In this document: in pieces, positions 34,296 to 42,590 of the stretch
Layout: each line of letters starts with the position of its first letter
How positions within the stretch are numbered: position 1 is the first letter of the stretch
Source of the DNA: Archangium sp.
GTDB lineage: Bacteria; Myxococcota; Myxococcia; Myxococcales; Myxococcaceae
Assembly (NCBI GenBank): GCA_030695565.1
Contig: JAUYRZ010000078.1
Location: 39,272 to 103,271 of the forward strand
Length of the DNA stretch: 64,000 nt
Direction: 5' to 3'
The notes under the pieces: model-generated
What the model was told of the DNA's origin: nothing
Database searches by the model: none
Seen by the model: only the letters and a program-made list of their open reading frames with translations
Program-made: the position numbers and the translations under genes

Positions 34296-34359
34296 GCGAT
34301 TCGCTCGATTTTTCCCCGCAGCGCCATTTCCGGCACACGCCTCGCAAAGTGGATTCGCC

Positions 34360-35223
34360 ATGAACACGCTTCGACTGACGGTGCTGAGTGTGACGGTCGC
34401 GCTGATGGGCTGCGCGGGCACGGCGGGTGAGACGGCGGCTGAAGGCGACCTCCTCACCGGCGCCGAAGAGTTCGGCACCCTGTCGAGCGAGTTGTCGACC
34501 GGCGTCGCGCTGGGTTCGACCCTTCGTACCTCCGCCAACCTGAACCTGCGCACCAGCGCGTCGATGAACGCCCAGGTTCGCCTGGTCATCCCCTCCGGCG
34601 CCACGGTCACCACGGTGAACGTCACGCAGCCGAGCGGCGGTTGGTACAACATCAAGTACAACGGCGTGACGGGCTGGGGTTACGGCACGTACCTCACGCT
34701 GGTCTCGCAGCCCTCCACGGGCGGCGGCACCACGACCCCCAGCACCACCGGCCGCGACGGAGCGATTCTCCGTGCGAAGGGCGGGGTGGGCTTCTCGTAC
34801 TGGTGGGGTCACGGTCGTTGGATCAACGGCGGCGCGACCAGCTCGAACAAGGGCGCGTGCACGGGCAGCTGCCCCAGCTGCTCGCACTCCGGCAGCTACG
34901 GCGCGGATTGCTCGGGCTACGTGGCGAAGGCCTGGCAGATTCCCTCGACCAACACCGACGTCTCGGTCGACTCGCACCCGTACGGCACCATTCACTTCAT
35001 CGGCAGCAACTCGCAGTGGAGCACGGTGAGCCGCGCGAACGCCGCGAAGGGCGATGCGTTCGTCTACAACACGAACGGTGCCGGCCACATCCTGCTGTAC
35101 GAGTCGGGCGACGCGTGGGGTTCGTTGTGGGCGTACGAAGCGCGCGGCTGCTCGTACGGCATCGTGCACAACCTCCGCAGCGTGACCAGCGCGTTCAAGG
35201 TCATCCGCCGCACGGGGTACTGA
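34360..35223 (+). CDS. SH3b plus NlpC/P60-like cell-wall hydrolase lipoprotein
   Basis: 287 aa. Lipoprotein signal ending VALMGC (Cys18). A bacterial SH3 domain (about 55-115: SANLNLRTSASMNAQVRLVI, WGYGTYLTLV) and a Gly/Thr linker follow. The C-terminal papain-like domain has Cys184 in GADCSGYVAKAW and His243 in GAGHILLYES. This pairing is typical of enzymes cutting peptidoglycan stem peptides. Surface display could serve wall remodelling or attack on prey; that is inference. A strong terminator follows. Confidence 0.85.
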   Translation: MNTLRLTVLSVTVALMGCAGTAGETAAEGDLLTGAEEFGTLSSELSTGVALGSTLRTSANLNLRTSASMNAQVRLVIPSGATVTTVNVTQPSGGWYNIKYNGVTGWGYGTYLTLVSQPSTGGGTTTPSTTGRDGAILRAKGGVGFSYWWGHGRWINGGATSSNKGACTGSCPSCSHSGSYGADCSGYVAKAWQIPSTNTDVSVDSHPYGTIHFIGSNSQWSTVSRANAAKGDAFVYNTNGAGHILLYESGDAWGSLWAYEARGCSYGIVHNLRSVTSAFKVIRRTGY

Positions 35224-35230
35224 GCATCTG

Positions 35231-35256
35231 TCTCCCTCTCCCCGAGGGGGTGAGGG
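35231..35256. repeat. dispersed hairpin repeat (type A), short copy
   Basis: TCTCCCTCTCCCCGAGGGGG followed by TGAGGG. It lacks the extended right end and lies just before a classical terminator. Confidence 0.7.
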
Positions 35257-35268
35257 TTTGAGAGAAGA

Positions 35269-35299
35269 CCCCGGTGCTCAAGACGAGCGCCGGGGTTTT
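35269..35299 (+). terminator. Rho-independent terminator
   Basis: CCCCGG-T-GCTC, loop AAGAC, GAGC-G-CCGGGG followed by TTTT. An 11-bp stem with one G-U pair, 46 bp after the stop at 35223 and 30 bp from the end of the opposing gene. Confidence 0.85.
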
Positions 35300-35328
35300 C
35301 GCGTCGTGTGGTGTGCGTCAGCCGAAGC

Positions 35329-35937
35329 TCATTTCCTCTGGGCCTCCCAGATGAACCGCTGCATCGCGAGGCAGAAGTCATCGAACGCGGAGTCGGAGCC
35401 AAAGGCAGCCCTCGGCACCATCATCCCCTCATTCATCGCCAGCCCCGACGGCTCGTCATTCAGGAACACCGCCAGCGTCGCCGGCCCCATGCGCTCCATC
35501 CGCACCCGGGCCCAACCGAACACCTGCGTGTCCTGATCGCGCGTGATGTGCAGGCCCAGCGCCGACATCGACAGCTTCACCTTCTCCACCACCGTCACCT
35601 TCGCCAGCTCGCCCTGCCACTGCGTCGAGCCGACCTTGCCGGCCACGGCCTTCGCCGCCCGGCGCGCCTGGAACAGAAACCCGAACAACCACCCGCCCAC
35701 CCACAACACCGGCAGCGCCCCGAAGAAGAAGCACAACGCCGTGGGCAGGGCGATGCCGGCCCGCTCGGTTCCCCACGCGATGGCCAGCGCCCCGACCAGC
35801 ACGAACACCGCCCGCGACCACTGGGCCTGCCTGCGCAGCCCGGAGAGCCGGGCCTGGGCGCCCTGGAGCGAGGCCGGAACGGTGCCGGGCTTCAAACGGC
35901 GGTGCTCAAACTCGATCTCCAGCGTCGGCTGCTCCAC
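35329..35937 (-). CDS. membrane protein with YcxB-like C-terminal domain
   Basis: 202 aa. Two adjacent transmembrane segments (about 43-60 and 64-85), then a soluble C-terminal part. There LGLHITRDQDTQVFGWARV, ATLAVFLNDEP, VPRAAF and DFCLAMQRFI follow the YcxB-like pattern of a PH-like fold. No enzymatic motif. Divergent from leuS with a 79-bp gap. Confidence 0.7.
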   Translation of the reverse strand: MEQPTLEIEFEHRRLKPGTVPASLQGAQARLSGLRRQAQWSRAVFVLVGALAIAWGTERAGIALPTALCFFFGALPVLWVGGWLFGFLFQARRAAKAVAGKVGSTQWQGELAKVTVVEKVKLSMSALGLHITRDQDTQVFGWARVRMERMGPATLAVFLNDEPSGLAMNEGMMVPRAAFGSDSAFDDFCLAMQRFIWEAQRK

Positions 35938-36016
35938 GGGCAGGGAGTTACCCCAACAGTCAGCGCACCGCGACTCGTTGCGTCACCACAGGCCCTCTCC
36001 TACAAGGCGCCCCATC

Positions 36017-38515
36017 ATGGCGATGTCCGAAAAGTACGAGCCGAGTGTCATCGAGTCGAAGTGGCAGCAGACCTGGAACGAGCGGGGCACCTTCAAGGTC
36101 GCCCGCACCGGCGAGAAGCCCAAGAAGTACGTGCTCGAGATGCTCCCGTACCCCTCGGGCAACATGCACATGGGCCACGTTCGCAACTACCTGCTGGGTG
36201 ACGTCTACGCGCGCTACTTCCGCATGAAGGGCTTCGACGTGGTGCACCCCATGGGCTGGGACGCCTTCGGTCTGCCCGCGGAGAACGCGGCGATCAAAGA
36301 CGGCGTTCACCCCGCGGTGCGCACCGCCGAGAACATCATCAGCTTCAAGAAAGAGATGAACAGCCTCGGCTACTCCTACGACTGGGATCTGGAGCTCGAT
36401 ACCAGCCGCCCGGAGTACTACCGGTGGAATCAGTGGTTCTTCCTCAAGATGCTCGAGCGCGATCTGGTCTACCGCCGCTTCTCGAAGGTGAACTGGTGCA
36501 CCGGCTGTCTGACCGTCATCGCCAACGAGCAGGTCAAAGACGGCACGTGCGAGCGCTGCAGCTCGAAGGTGCTCGACCGCGAGCAGCCGGAGTGGGCCTT
36601 CCGCATCACGAAGTACTCGCAGGCCCTGCTGGATGGTCTGGACACGCTCGAGGAGTGGCCCGATCGCATCACCGCCGCCCAGCGCAACTGGATCGGCAAG
36701 AGCGAAGGCGTCGAGGCTGACTTCGGCATCGAAGGCAGCGCGGAGAAGATCCGCGTGTTCACCACCCGCGTCGACACCATCTTCGGCTGCACCTACGTGG
36801 TGCTGGCGCCCGATCACCGCGTGGTGCGCAGCATCACGACTGCTGATCAGAAGGCCGACGTCGACGCGTTCGTGGCGAAGATGGCCGCGAAGTCGAAGAC
36901 CGAACGCACCGAAGAAGGCGCTGAGAAAGAAGGCGTCTTCACCGGCGCCTACGCGCTCAACCCGTTCACCGGCGCGAAGGTGCCGGTGTGGATCGCGAAC
37001 TTCGTGCTCTCTGACTACGGCACGGGCGCCGTGATGAGCGTGCCTGCGCACGACGCGCGCGACTTCGACTTCGCTCGCAAGTACGCGCTGCCGATTCGGG
37101 TGGTGATCACGCCCGCGAAGCTCGTGCAGCGCGAAGAAGCGGCGGCACCCGCGGCGTACACCGAAGACGGCCTGCTGGCTGACTCCGGCGAGTACACCGG
37201 CAAGACGTCGGCTGAAGCGCGCAAGGTGATGTCGGCGTGGTTGGTGGAGCAGAAAAAGGGCGCTCCGATGACCACCTGGCGCCAGAAAGATTGGGGCTTC
37301 AGCCGCCAGCGCTACTGGGGCACGCCGATCCCCATCGTCTACTGCGAGAAGTGCGATCCCGAGAAGAAGGGCATCCCCGTTCCGTACGAGCAGCTGCCCG
37401 TGCGCCTGCCCGACATCGAGGTCGAGAAGGTGCTCACCGGCACCGGTGAACCGCCGCTCGCCAAGGTGCCTGGCTTCGTCAACACCACCTGCCCGAAGTG
37501 CAGCGGCCCCGCGCGCCGTGAGGCGGAGACGATGGACACCTTCGTCGACTCCACCTGGTACTACGCGCGTTACCTCTCGCCGAAGTTCGACACCGCGCCG
37601 TTCGACGCGGCCGTGGCGAAGAAGTACCTGCCGGTCGACATCTACGTGGGCGGTCCTGAACACGCGACGATGCACCTGCTCTACTTCCGCTTCTGGACGC
37701 GGGTGATGAAGGAGCTGGGCCTCTCGCCGGTCGACGAGCCGGTCACGCGGTTGATCACCCAGGGCATCGTGAACGGTCACGATGGGCTCAAGATGAGCAA
37801 GCGCGCGGGCAACGGCGTGGCTCCGTCTGATCTCGTGAAGGAGTTCGGCGCCGATACAGCGCGGGCCTACGTGTTGTTCGCAGGTCCTCCCGAGCGCGAC
37901 TTCGACTGGAACCAGAAGAGCGTCGAGGGCTCTTTCCGCTTCTTGAGGCGCGTGTGGGCGCTGGGCGCGACGCACGAGCCCCACGTGAAGGGCGCGAAGT
38001 GGGACGGCCCGTTCGAGGGCAAGGCGCTGGAGATCCGCAAGGCGGCGCACAAGGCGCTCAAGCGCATCACCGATGCCATCGAGCGGTTGTCCTTCAACAC
38101 CGCCATCGCCGGGTCGATGGAGTACGTGAACGAGCTCTACCTGGTGAAGGAAGTCACCACCCAGGCCGAAAAAGCCGCGATGAACGAGGCCATTTCGTTG
38201 CTGGCCACGATGCTGGTGCCGTTCGTTCCGCACTTCGCCAATGAGCTGGCGCAGGGGTACGGGAGCACCTCGCCGCTCGAGGAGCAGAGCTGGCCTGCGT
38301 ACGATCCGAGCCTCGTCGTCGACGACGTGATCTCGTACGGCGTGCAGGTGATGGGCAAGCTGCGCGCGGAGATCCAGGCGCCGGCGACAGCGATGGGAGA
38401 TGAGGTTCGTGCGATCGCCGAAGCTGACCCGAAAGTGCAGGCGGCGCTCGCGGGCAAGACCGTGAAGAAGTTCGTCTTCGTGCACAAGAAGATCGTCAGC
38501 TTCGTCGTCGGATGA
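36017..38515 (+). CDS. leuS: leucyl-tRNA synthetase
   Basis: 832 aa class Ia synthetase that charges tRNA-Leu. The HIGH signature is His51-Met-Gly-His54 within PSGNMHMGHVRNY. The CP1 editing domain has TRVDTIFG and GTGAVMSVPAHDARDF, a zinc-like Cys cluster is CTGC, and KMSKR begins at Lys592. ATG 36017 is used; ATG 36023 is possible. TACAAG at 36001-36006 lies ten bases before the start. The stop overlaps the lptE start (ATGA). Confidence 0.98.
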   Translation: MAMSEKYEPSVIESKWQQTWNERGTFKVARTGEKPKKYVLEMLPYPSGNMHMGHVRNYLLGDVYARYFRMKGFDVVHPMGWDAFGLPAENAAIKDGVHPAVRTAENIISFKKEMNSLGYSYDWDLELDTSRPEYYRWNQWFFLKMLERDLVYRRFSKVNWCTGCLTVIANEQVKDGTCERCSSKVLDREQPEWAFRITKYSQALLDGLDTLEEWPDRITAAQRNWIGKSEGVEADFGIEGSAEKIRVFTTRVDTIFGCTYVVLAPDHRVVRSITTADQKADVDAFVAKMAAKSKTERTEEGAEKEGVFTGAYALNPFTGAKVPVWIANFVLSDYGTGAVMSVPAHDARDFDFARKYALPIRVVITPAKLVQREEAAAPAAYTEDGLLADSGEYTGKTSAEARKVMSAWLVEQKKGAPMTTWRQKDWGFSRQRYWGTPIPIVYCEKCDPEKKGIPVPYEQLPVRLPDIEVEKVLTGTGEPPLAKVPGFVNTTCPKCSGPARREAETMDTFVDSTWYYARYLSPKFDTAPFDAAVAKKYLPVDIYVGGPEHATMHLLYFRFWTRVMKELGLSPVDEPVTRLITQGIVNGHDGLKMSKRAGNGVAPSDLVKEFGADTARAYVLFAGPPERDFDWNQKSVEGSFRFLRRVWALGATHEPHVKGAKWDGPFEGKALEIRKAAHKALKRITDAIERLSFNTAIAGSMEYVNELYLVKEVTTQAEKAAMNEAISLLATMLVPFVPHFANELAQGYGSTSPLEEQSWPAYDPSLVVDDVISYGVQVMGKLRAEIQAPATAMGDEVRAIAEADPKVQAALAGKTVKKFVFVHKKIVSFVVG

Positions 38516-39057
38516 GAACGCTCACTCTCTCTGTGTCTCCCTCTCCCCGAGGGGGAGAGGGTCGGGGAGAGGGCTTACCGCCTCTCCTTGTCCTCCCTCT
38601 GCTGATCCTCGCCAGTTGCGGGTACCGCTTCACGGCGCCGAACGCCTCGCTCCCCGTGCGTTCAGCGCACGTGCCGTTCTTCGTCAACCGCACCGCCGAA
38701 CCGGCCGCTGAGATGGCCTTCACGCAAGCCGCACGAGATCAGCTCGAGCGAGCCGGGCGCCTCGGCAGGCCCGATGCGGAAGGTGTGCTCGAAGGCACCA
38801 TCCTCGCGGTGAGCAGTGGACCGTTTCTCACCGCGCCTGCACTGCCGCGTCAGCCGGTGTTTCGGATGTCGGCGACCATCTCGCTGACCCTCAAGAAGGG
38901 CGGGGTGACGGTCGGCAGCACCACCGTCGCGGTCTCCGAAGAGTTTCCCTCGGGCGCCGACGTGCTGCTCACCGAGTCGAACCGGGCTGCCGCGCTTCGC
39001 CGCATTGCCGATGCCGCGGTTCGTGAAGGGTTCGAGCGTCTGCAGACAGAGCGGTAA
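38512..39057 (+). CDS. lptE: LptE-like LPS-assembly lipoprotein
   Basis: 181 aa. The lipobox LASC gives Cys36, followed by GYRFTAPNASLPVRSAHVPF, the typical opening of LptE, the outer-membrane lipoprotein that plugs LptD during LPS insertion. The leuS-lptE order is common in Gram-negatives. Residues 8-21 (VSPSPRGGEGRGEG) are encoded by a type A repeat, extending the signal peptide's N-region to more than 20 residues. No in-frame ATG, GTG or TTG occurs after the repeat, so it must be translated. Confidence 0.85.
   Translation: MRTLTLSVSPSPRGGEGRGEGLPPLLVLPLLILASCGYRFTAPNASLPVRSAHVPFFVNRTAEPAAEMAFTQAARDQLERAGRLGRPDAEGVLEGTILAVSSGPFLTAPALPRQPVFRMSATISLTLKKGGVTVGSTTVAVSEEFPSGADVLLTESNRAAALRRIADAAVREGFERLQTER
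38534..38574. repeat. type A repeat inside the lptE signal-peptide region
   Basis: A 41-bp copy identical to 2781-2821, 19 bp after the overlapping leuS stop, read in frame as part of lptE. Confidence 0.85.
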
Positions 39058-39058
39058 G

Positions 39059-39093
39059 CCCTCTCCCCAACCCTCTCCCCCTCGGGAGAGGGA
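39059..39093. repeat. dispersed hairpin repeat (type A)
   Basis: CCCTCTCCCCAACCCTCTCC then CCCTCGGGAGAGGGAG, in inverted orientation relative to the copy at 38534 and directly after the lptE stop. Confidence 0.75.
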
Positions 39094-39126
39094 GCACATT
39101 TTCGAGAAGCATTGTTGAGAACGACG

Positions 39127-39157
39127 AAAACCGACGGAGCCAGAGGGGCGCCGTCGG
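39127..39157 (-). terminator. Rho-independent terminator of rpsT
   Basis: On the minus strand CCGACGG, 13-nt loop, CCGTCGG, then TTTT. The 7-bp GC-rich stem lies 30 bp past the rpsT stop. Confidence 0.75.
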
Positions 39158-39186
39158 CTCGTGTCAGTGCATACGACCTGCGCGAA

Positions 39187-39468
39187 TTACTTCGCGGCGG
39201 GCGCGGCGAGCTTCTTCGAAGCCTCGTGCGCCAGGCGGCCGATGCGACGGCTCGCGTTCTTCGAGTGCAGCACGCCCTTGGTCGCGGCCTTGTCGAGCGC
39301 GGCGCTGGCGGCGGAAACGGCGATCTTCGCCTTCGCAGGATCACCAGCGGCGATAGCGGCGCGGGCGGCCTTGATGGCGAGCTTCACGCCGGTCTTCACG
39401 GCAGAGTTGCGCGCGTTACGCTTGATTGCCTGGCGGTTACGCTTGACGGCGGACTTGGTGTTGGCCAC
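39187..39468 (-). CDS. rpsT: 30S ribosomal protein S20
   Basis: 93 aa basic protein that binds 16S rRNA early in small-subunit assembly. It begins ANTKSAVKRNRQAIKRNAR, continues with HSKNASRRIGRLAHEASKKL, and has an Ala-rich tail. ATG 39468 has AAGGAG seven bases upstream. Monocistronic: own promoter upstream and a hairpin terminator downstream. Confidence 0.98.
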   Translation of the reverse strand: MANTKSAVKRNRQAIKRNARNSAVKTGVKLAIKAARAAIAAGDPAKAKIAVSAASAALDKAATKGVLHSKNASRRIGRLAHEASKKLAAPAAK

Positions 39469-39511
39469 GGAACGGCTCCTTGAATCGTAAAAACAGTGAG
39501 GAAGGCCGCGC

Positions 39512-39538
39512 CTTATCGGCCCCTCTCGGATGGGTCAA
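39512..39538 (-). promoter_or_regulatory. candidate promoter of rpsT
   Basis: On the minus strand, TTGACC (39538-39533) is followed 15-17 bases later by GATAAGGC (TAAGGC with 17-bp spacing). Its shape matches the rpsO candidate, TTGCGC-N17-TAAGCG. As I recall, the M. xanthus vegA promoter also has a TAAGGG-like -10. Confidence 0.45.
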
Positions 39539-39543
39539 GTGGA

Positions 39544-40368
39544 TCAGCCCTTCGCCTTCGAGGCTTTCTCCTCAGCCTTCGCCTGATCCCACAGGTCGTT
39601 CATCTGATCGAGCGAGGCTTCCCCGAAGGGTACGCCCTGCTTCTCCAGCCCCTTTTCCACCACGTGGAACCGGGTGGTGAAGCGCCGGTTGGCCGCCCGC
39701 ATCGCGTCTTCGGGGGCGATGTTGAGGTGACGGGCCAGGTTGGCCAGGGCGAAGAACACGTCACCCAGCTCGTGCTCCATGGCCGCTGTGTCCTTGCTGG
39801 CCATCGCCTCTTCCAGCTCGCCCAGCTCTTCCTGGAGCTTCTCCTGCACCCCGCTCACGTCCGGCCAGTCGAAGCCGATGCGCGAGGCCTTCTCGGTCAG
39901 CCGCTCGGCCCGCTGCAGCCCGGGGGCGTCCTTCGGCACGCCGTCGAGCACGCTGCCGACATGGCCGTTCTTCTTCTTGCGCTCCTCGGCCTTGAGGCGT
40001 GCCCAGTTCTCCAGCACCTGGGTCGAGGTGTTCGCTGCCCCGTCGCCGAACACGTGGGGGTGCCGGCGCTCCAGCTTGTCGGCGATGGCGTTGGCCACCT
40101 GGCTCAGGTCGAACTGTTTCTGCTCCGACGCCAGCTGCGCGTGAAAGACGATCTGGAACAGCAGGTCGCCCAGCTCCTCGGCCAGCGGGCTCCAGGGACC
40201 GCCTTCCGAGACCCGGTCCATCTCCTCCAGCACCTCGTAGGCCTCCTCGATGAGGTAGGGCCGCAGTGACTTCAGGTCCTGCTCCCGGTCCCACGGACAG
40301 CCGCCCGGCGCCCGGAGGCGCTGCATGATGGTGGCGAGCCGCTCCACTGCGTTCCCGATGTCACCCAT
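39544..40368 (-). CDS. mazG: nucleoside triphosphate pyrophosphohydrolase MazG
   Basis: 274 aa. Two tandem MazG helical domains. The first has GGCPWDREQDLKSLRPYLIE, EAYEVLEEMDR and EELGDLLFQIVFHAQ, whose acidic residues bind magnesium. The second has ELGELEEAMASKD and ELGDVFFALANLARH. The enzyme hydrolyses NTPs to NMP and PPi, which cleans the nucleotide pool and affects stress responses. The stop is 75 bp from the rpsT start. Confidence 0.95.
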   Translation of the reverse strand: MGDIGNAVERLATIMQRLRAPGGCPWDREQDLKSLRPYLIEEAYEVLEEMDRVSEGGPWSPLAEELGDLLFQIVFHAQLASEQKQFDLSQVANAIADKLERRHPHVFGDGAANTSTQVLENWARLKAEERKKKNGHVGSVLDGVPKDAPGLQRAERLTEKASRIGFDWPDVSGVQEKLQEELGELEEAMASKDTAAMEHELGDVFFALANLARHLNIAPEDAMRAANRRFTTRFHVVEKGLEKQGVPFGEASLDQMNDLWDQAKAEEKASKAKG

Positions 40369-40444
40369 TCGCGCCCTCTAACCCACCCCACGTCGAAGTG
40401 CTCGCGACCGCTGAAATCCAAGGGTAGGCTGCGCGCGCCCCCCG

Positions 40445-42589
40445 ATGAGAAATCTCGCGTGCTTCCTCGCCTTCGCGTGGCTGATTCCGACAGCGGCATT
40501 CGCCCAGGTCGATCTCGTCGATCCCGACGCTGCACCCGCGAAGCAAAAGGCGCGCGTGCGGCAGGAGCCTGTCGAAGACGGCCTGGGTGAACCCGATGCC
40601 CCCGGCTCGACCGAGACGGTGGCCGACGATCCGGAAGACGGCACGCTCGTCGCGCCGCCCACCGTCAAGAAGGCCCCGAAGAAGACCGCGAAGGAGCTGC
40701 TCAAGGAGCAGCAGGAGCAACAGCTCAAGGCCGAGCCGCCCCCGAAAAAAGAGCCGCCGCCGATGGTGGTGAAGACCATCTCCGACTCCGACCTGAACGC
40801 GGTCTGGCTCAAGTGGCGCCAGGCCAACGCCTCTCGCAACGCCCAGGCCGAGCAGGCCGCGCGCAAAGAGCTTTTGGCCATGCGCAGCCTCATCGGCTCC
40901 AGCAACATGGAGCTCTGGGCGGTCGGCATGTTGCGCGCCGCGCAGGCGTGGGAAGCGGCAGGCGACAGCGGGGCGGCCGTGGAGATCGCGGTGAGCGCCG
41001 CCGAGCTCGCGCCCGAACTTCCCGCCACCTGGTTCCTCCTCGCCCGGCTGTACTTCTCGTCGGATCCCAGCGGCATCCCCCGCTACGTGATGTCGCTGCA
41101 GAAGGGCCTCGTCACCTCGTTGAGCGACTCGCGCTACCTGCGCCCGCTGATCGCCGACTTCGTCACCAGCGCGCTGCTGGCCTACCTCGCCACCCTCATC
41201 GTGGTGATGCTCGTGCTGCTGCTGCGCCGCGGGTACTACTTCCTCTACGACTTCCACTTCTTCTTCCCTCGCGCGGCCGCTCGTTGGCAGACCTCGGCGC
41301 TGGCGATCCTCCTGCTCTCGTTGCCCATCGTCTTCCGCATGGGCGTGGCGCCTTCGTTGCTGGCCTTCTTCGCGGCGATCACCATGTATCTCTCGGTGCG
41401 CGAGCGCGTGCTGGCCGCGGTGTTGATCGGCTCCCTGGGCCTGGTGCCGCTCATCGGCGGCTTCGTGGTGGAGCACACCGCCTTCGCCGAAACCGTCGCC
41501 GAAGATCTCTACCGCATCGAGCGAGGTGGCCCGAACGTCGAGCCGCTGGTGCAGCGGTACGAGAAGCTCGCTGCCGAAGACAAGGTGGGCTTCGCCGAAC
41601 GGTTCGTGCTCGGCCACTTCCACCTGAACCGCGGTCACCTCGAGCAGGCGGTCAGCCACCTCAAGCTCGCCCTCGCGCTTCGCCCGGAAGACGTTCCCGG
41701 GCGGCTGGCGCTGGCCAAGGCCTTCTTCCTTCAGGGCGATCTGGAGAACTCCCGCTCGATCCTCGAGGCGCTCAAGGCCACCTCACCCAGCGCGGTCTCG
41801 TTGCTCGACCTGAGCCGGGTGTACCAGCGCCGCGTGCAGGTCTACGGCGACTCGAACGCGGGCGAGATCGACAAGGCGAACTCGAACCTGATGGAGGCCC
41901 GCCAGCTCGATCCGTCGTTGCCTTCCATCTCGTCCGAAGATCCGTTCCCCAAAGAGATCATCGGCAACGATCGCCTCAAGACCTTGCCCCTCGCGCCGGT
42001 CGACCTGCTGGCGCTGGCCAGGAGCGAGGTGGCCGCCGCCCGCGTGCGCAGCCAGCTCTCGCAGATGCTGGTGGGCGACGTGCCTTCGTGGGTCGCCGCT
42101 TTCTACCCCGCGCTCGTGGCAGGCCTGCTGCTGGCTTTTGGTTTCCTGGGCAAGTCACTCGAGGCCGCCAAGGTCTGCAATCGGTGCGGCCGCCCGGTCA
42201 GCCGCCGCGGCGACCCCGACGTCTCGGCCGGCAGCCCGATGTGCACGCAGTGCGTGAACGTGTTCGCCAAGAAGAACGTGGTCGCGCCTTCGGTGAAGGT
42301 GCGCAAGCAGCTCGAGGTCGCCCGCTACGAGAGCCAGATGGAGCGCGCCTCCACCCTCCTGGGCGTGCTCTGGTCGGGCATGGGCCACGTGTTCTCCGGT
42401 GCCCCGGTGCGCGGCGCGGTCTACGGCTACCTGTTCGTGCTCGCCATCATCGGCGTGGTGTTGCGCGCGGGCGTGGTGAGGCCTCCGTTCGAGGGCATTC
42501 CCATGGGCGTGCGCCTGGTGCCGCTCGTGGTGATCTTCCTCATCGTCTACCCCATGTCGCTGCTGCGCCTGCGACGGAGCCGGAGCTGA
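40445..42589 (+). CDS. multi-span membrane protein with TPR-like repeats and zinc ribbon
   Basis: 714 aa. Signal peptide ending in AFAQ, then a charged Pro/Lys/Glu region (about 30-110). A first helical-repeat stretch precedes membrane spans between about 235 and 355. A TPR-like region (GHFHLNRGHLEQAVSHLKLA, LAKAFFLQGDLENSRSILEA) follows. Another span comes before a four-Cys ribbon (CNRCGR...MCTQC), and two final spans end in RLRRSRS. No enzyme motif. TAGGCT lies 14 bases before ATG. Only one base separates it from the DUF4388 gene, so they probably function together. Confidence 0.8.
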   Translation: MRNLACFLAFAWLIPTAAFAQVDLVDPDAAPAKQKARVRQEPVEDGLGEPDAPGSTETVADDPEDGTLVAPPTVKKAPKKTAKELLKEQQEQQLKAEPPPKKEPPPMVVKTISDSDLNAVWLKWRQANASRNAQAEQAARKELLAMRSLIGSSNMELWAVGMLRAAQAWEAAGDSGAAVEIAVSAAELAPELPATWFLLARLYFSSDPSGIPRYVMSLQKGLVTSLSDSRYLRPLIADFVTSALLAYLATLIVVMLVLLLRRGYYFLYDFHFFFPRAAARWQTSALAILLLSLPIVFRMGVAPSLLAFFAAITMYLSVRERVLAAVLIGSLGLVPLIGGFVVEHTAFAETVAEDLYRIERGGPNVEPLVQRYEKLAAEDKVGFAERFVLGHFHLNRGHLEQAVSHLKLALALRPEDVPGRLALAKAFFLQGDLENSRSILEALKATSPSAVSLLDLSRVYQRRVQVYGDSNAGEIDKANSNLMEARQLDPSLPSISSEDPFPKEIIGNDRLKTLPLAPVDLLALARSEVAAARVRSQLSQMLVGDVPSWVAAFYPALVAGLLLAFGFLGKSLEAAKVCNRCGRPVSRRGDPDVSAGSPMCTQCVNVFAKKNVVAPSVKVRKQLEVARYESQMERASTLLGVLWSGMGHVFSGAPVRGAVYGYLFVLAIIGVVLRAGVVRPPFEGIPMGVRLVPLVVIFLIVYPMSLLRLRRSRS

Positions 42590-42590
42590 C

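Noticed and set aside
34148..34336. Extension of the propeller protein to an upstream start at 34336
   Set aside because: The extra 63 residues cross the AT-rich, palindrome-bearing divergent promoter region and precede the membrane anchor; ATG 34147 fits better.
35960..38485. An 841-codon minus-strand frame opposite leuS
   Set aside because: Complete overlap with leuS, which carries both synthetase signatures; the antisense product shows no family features.
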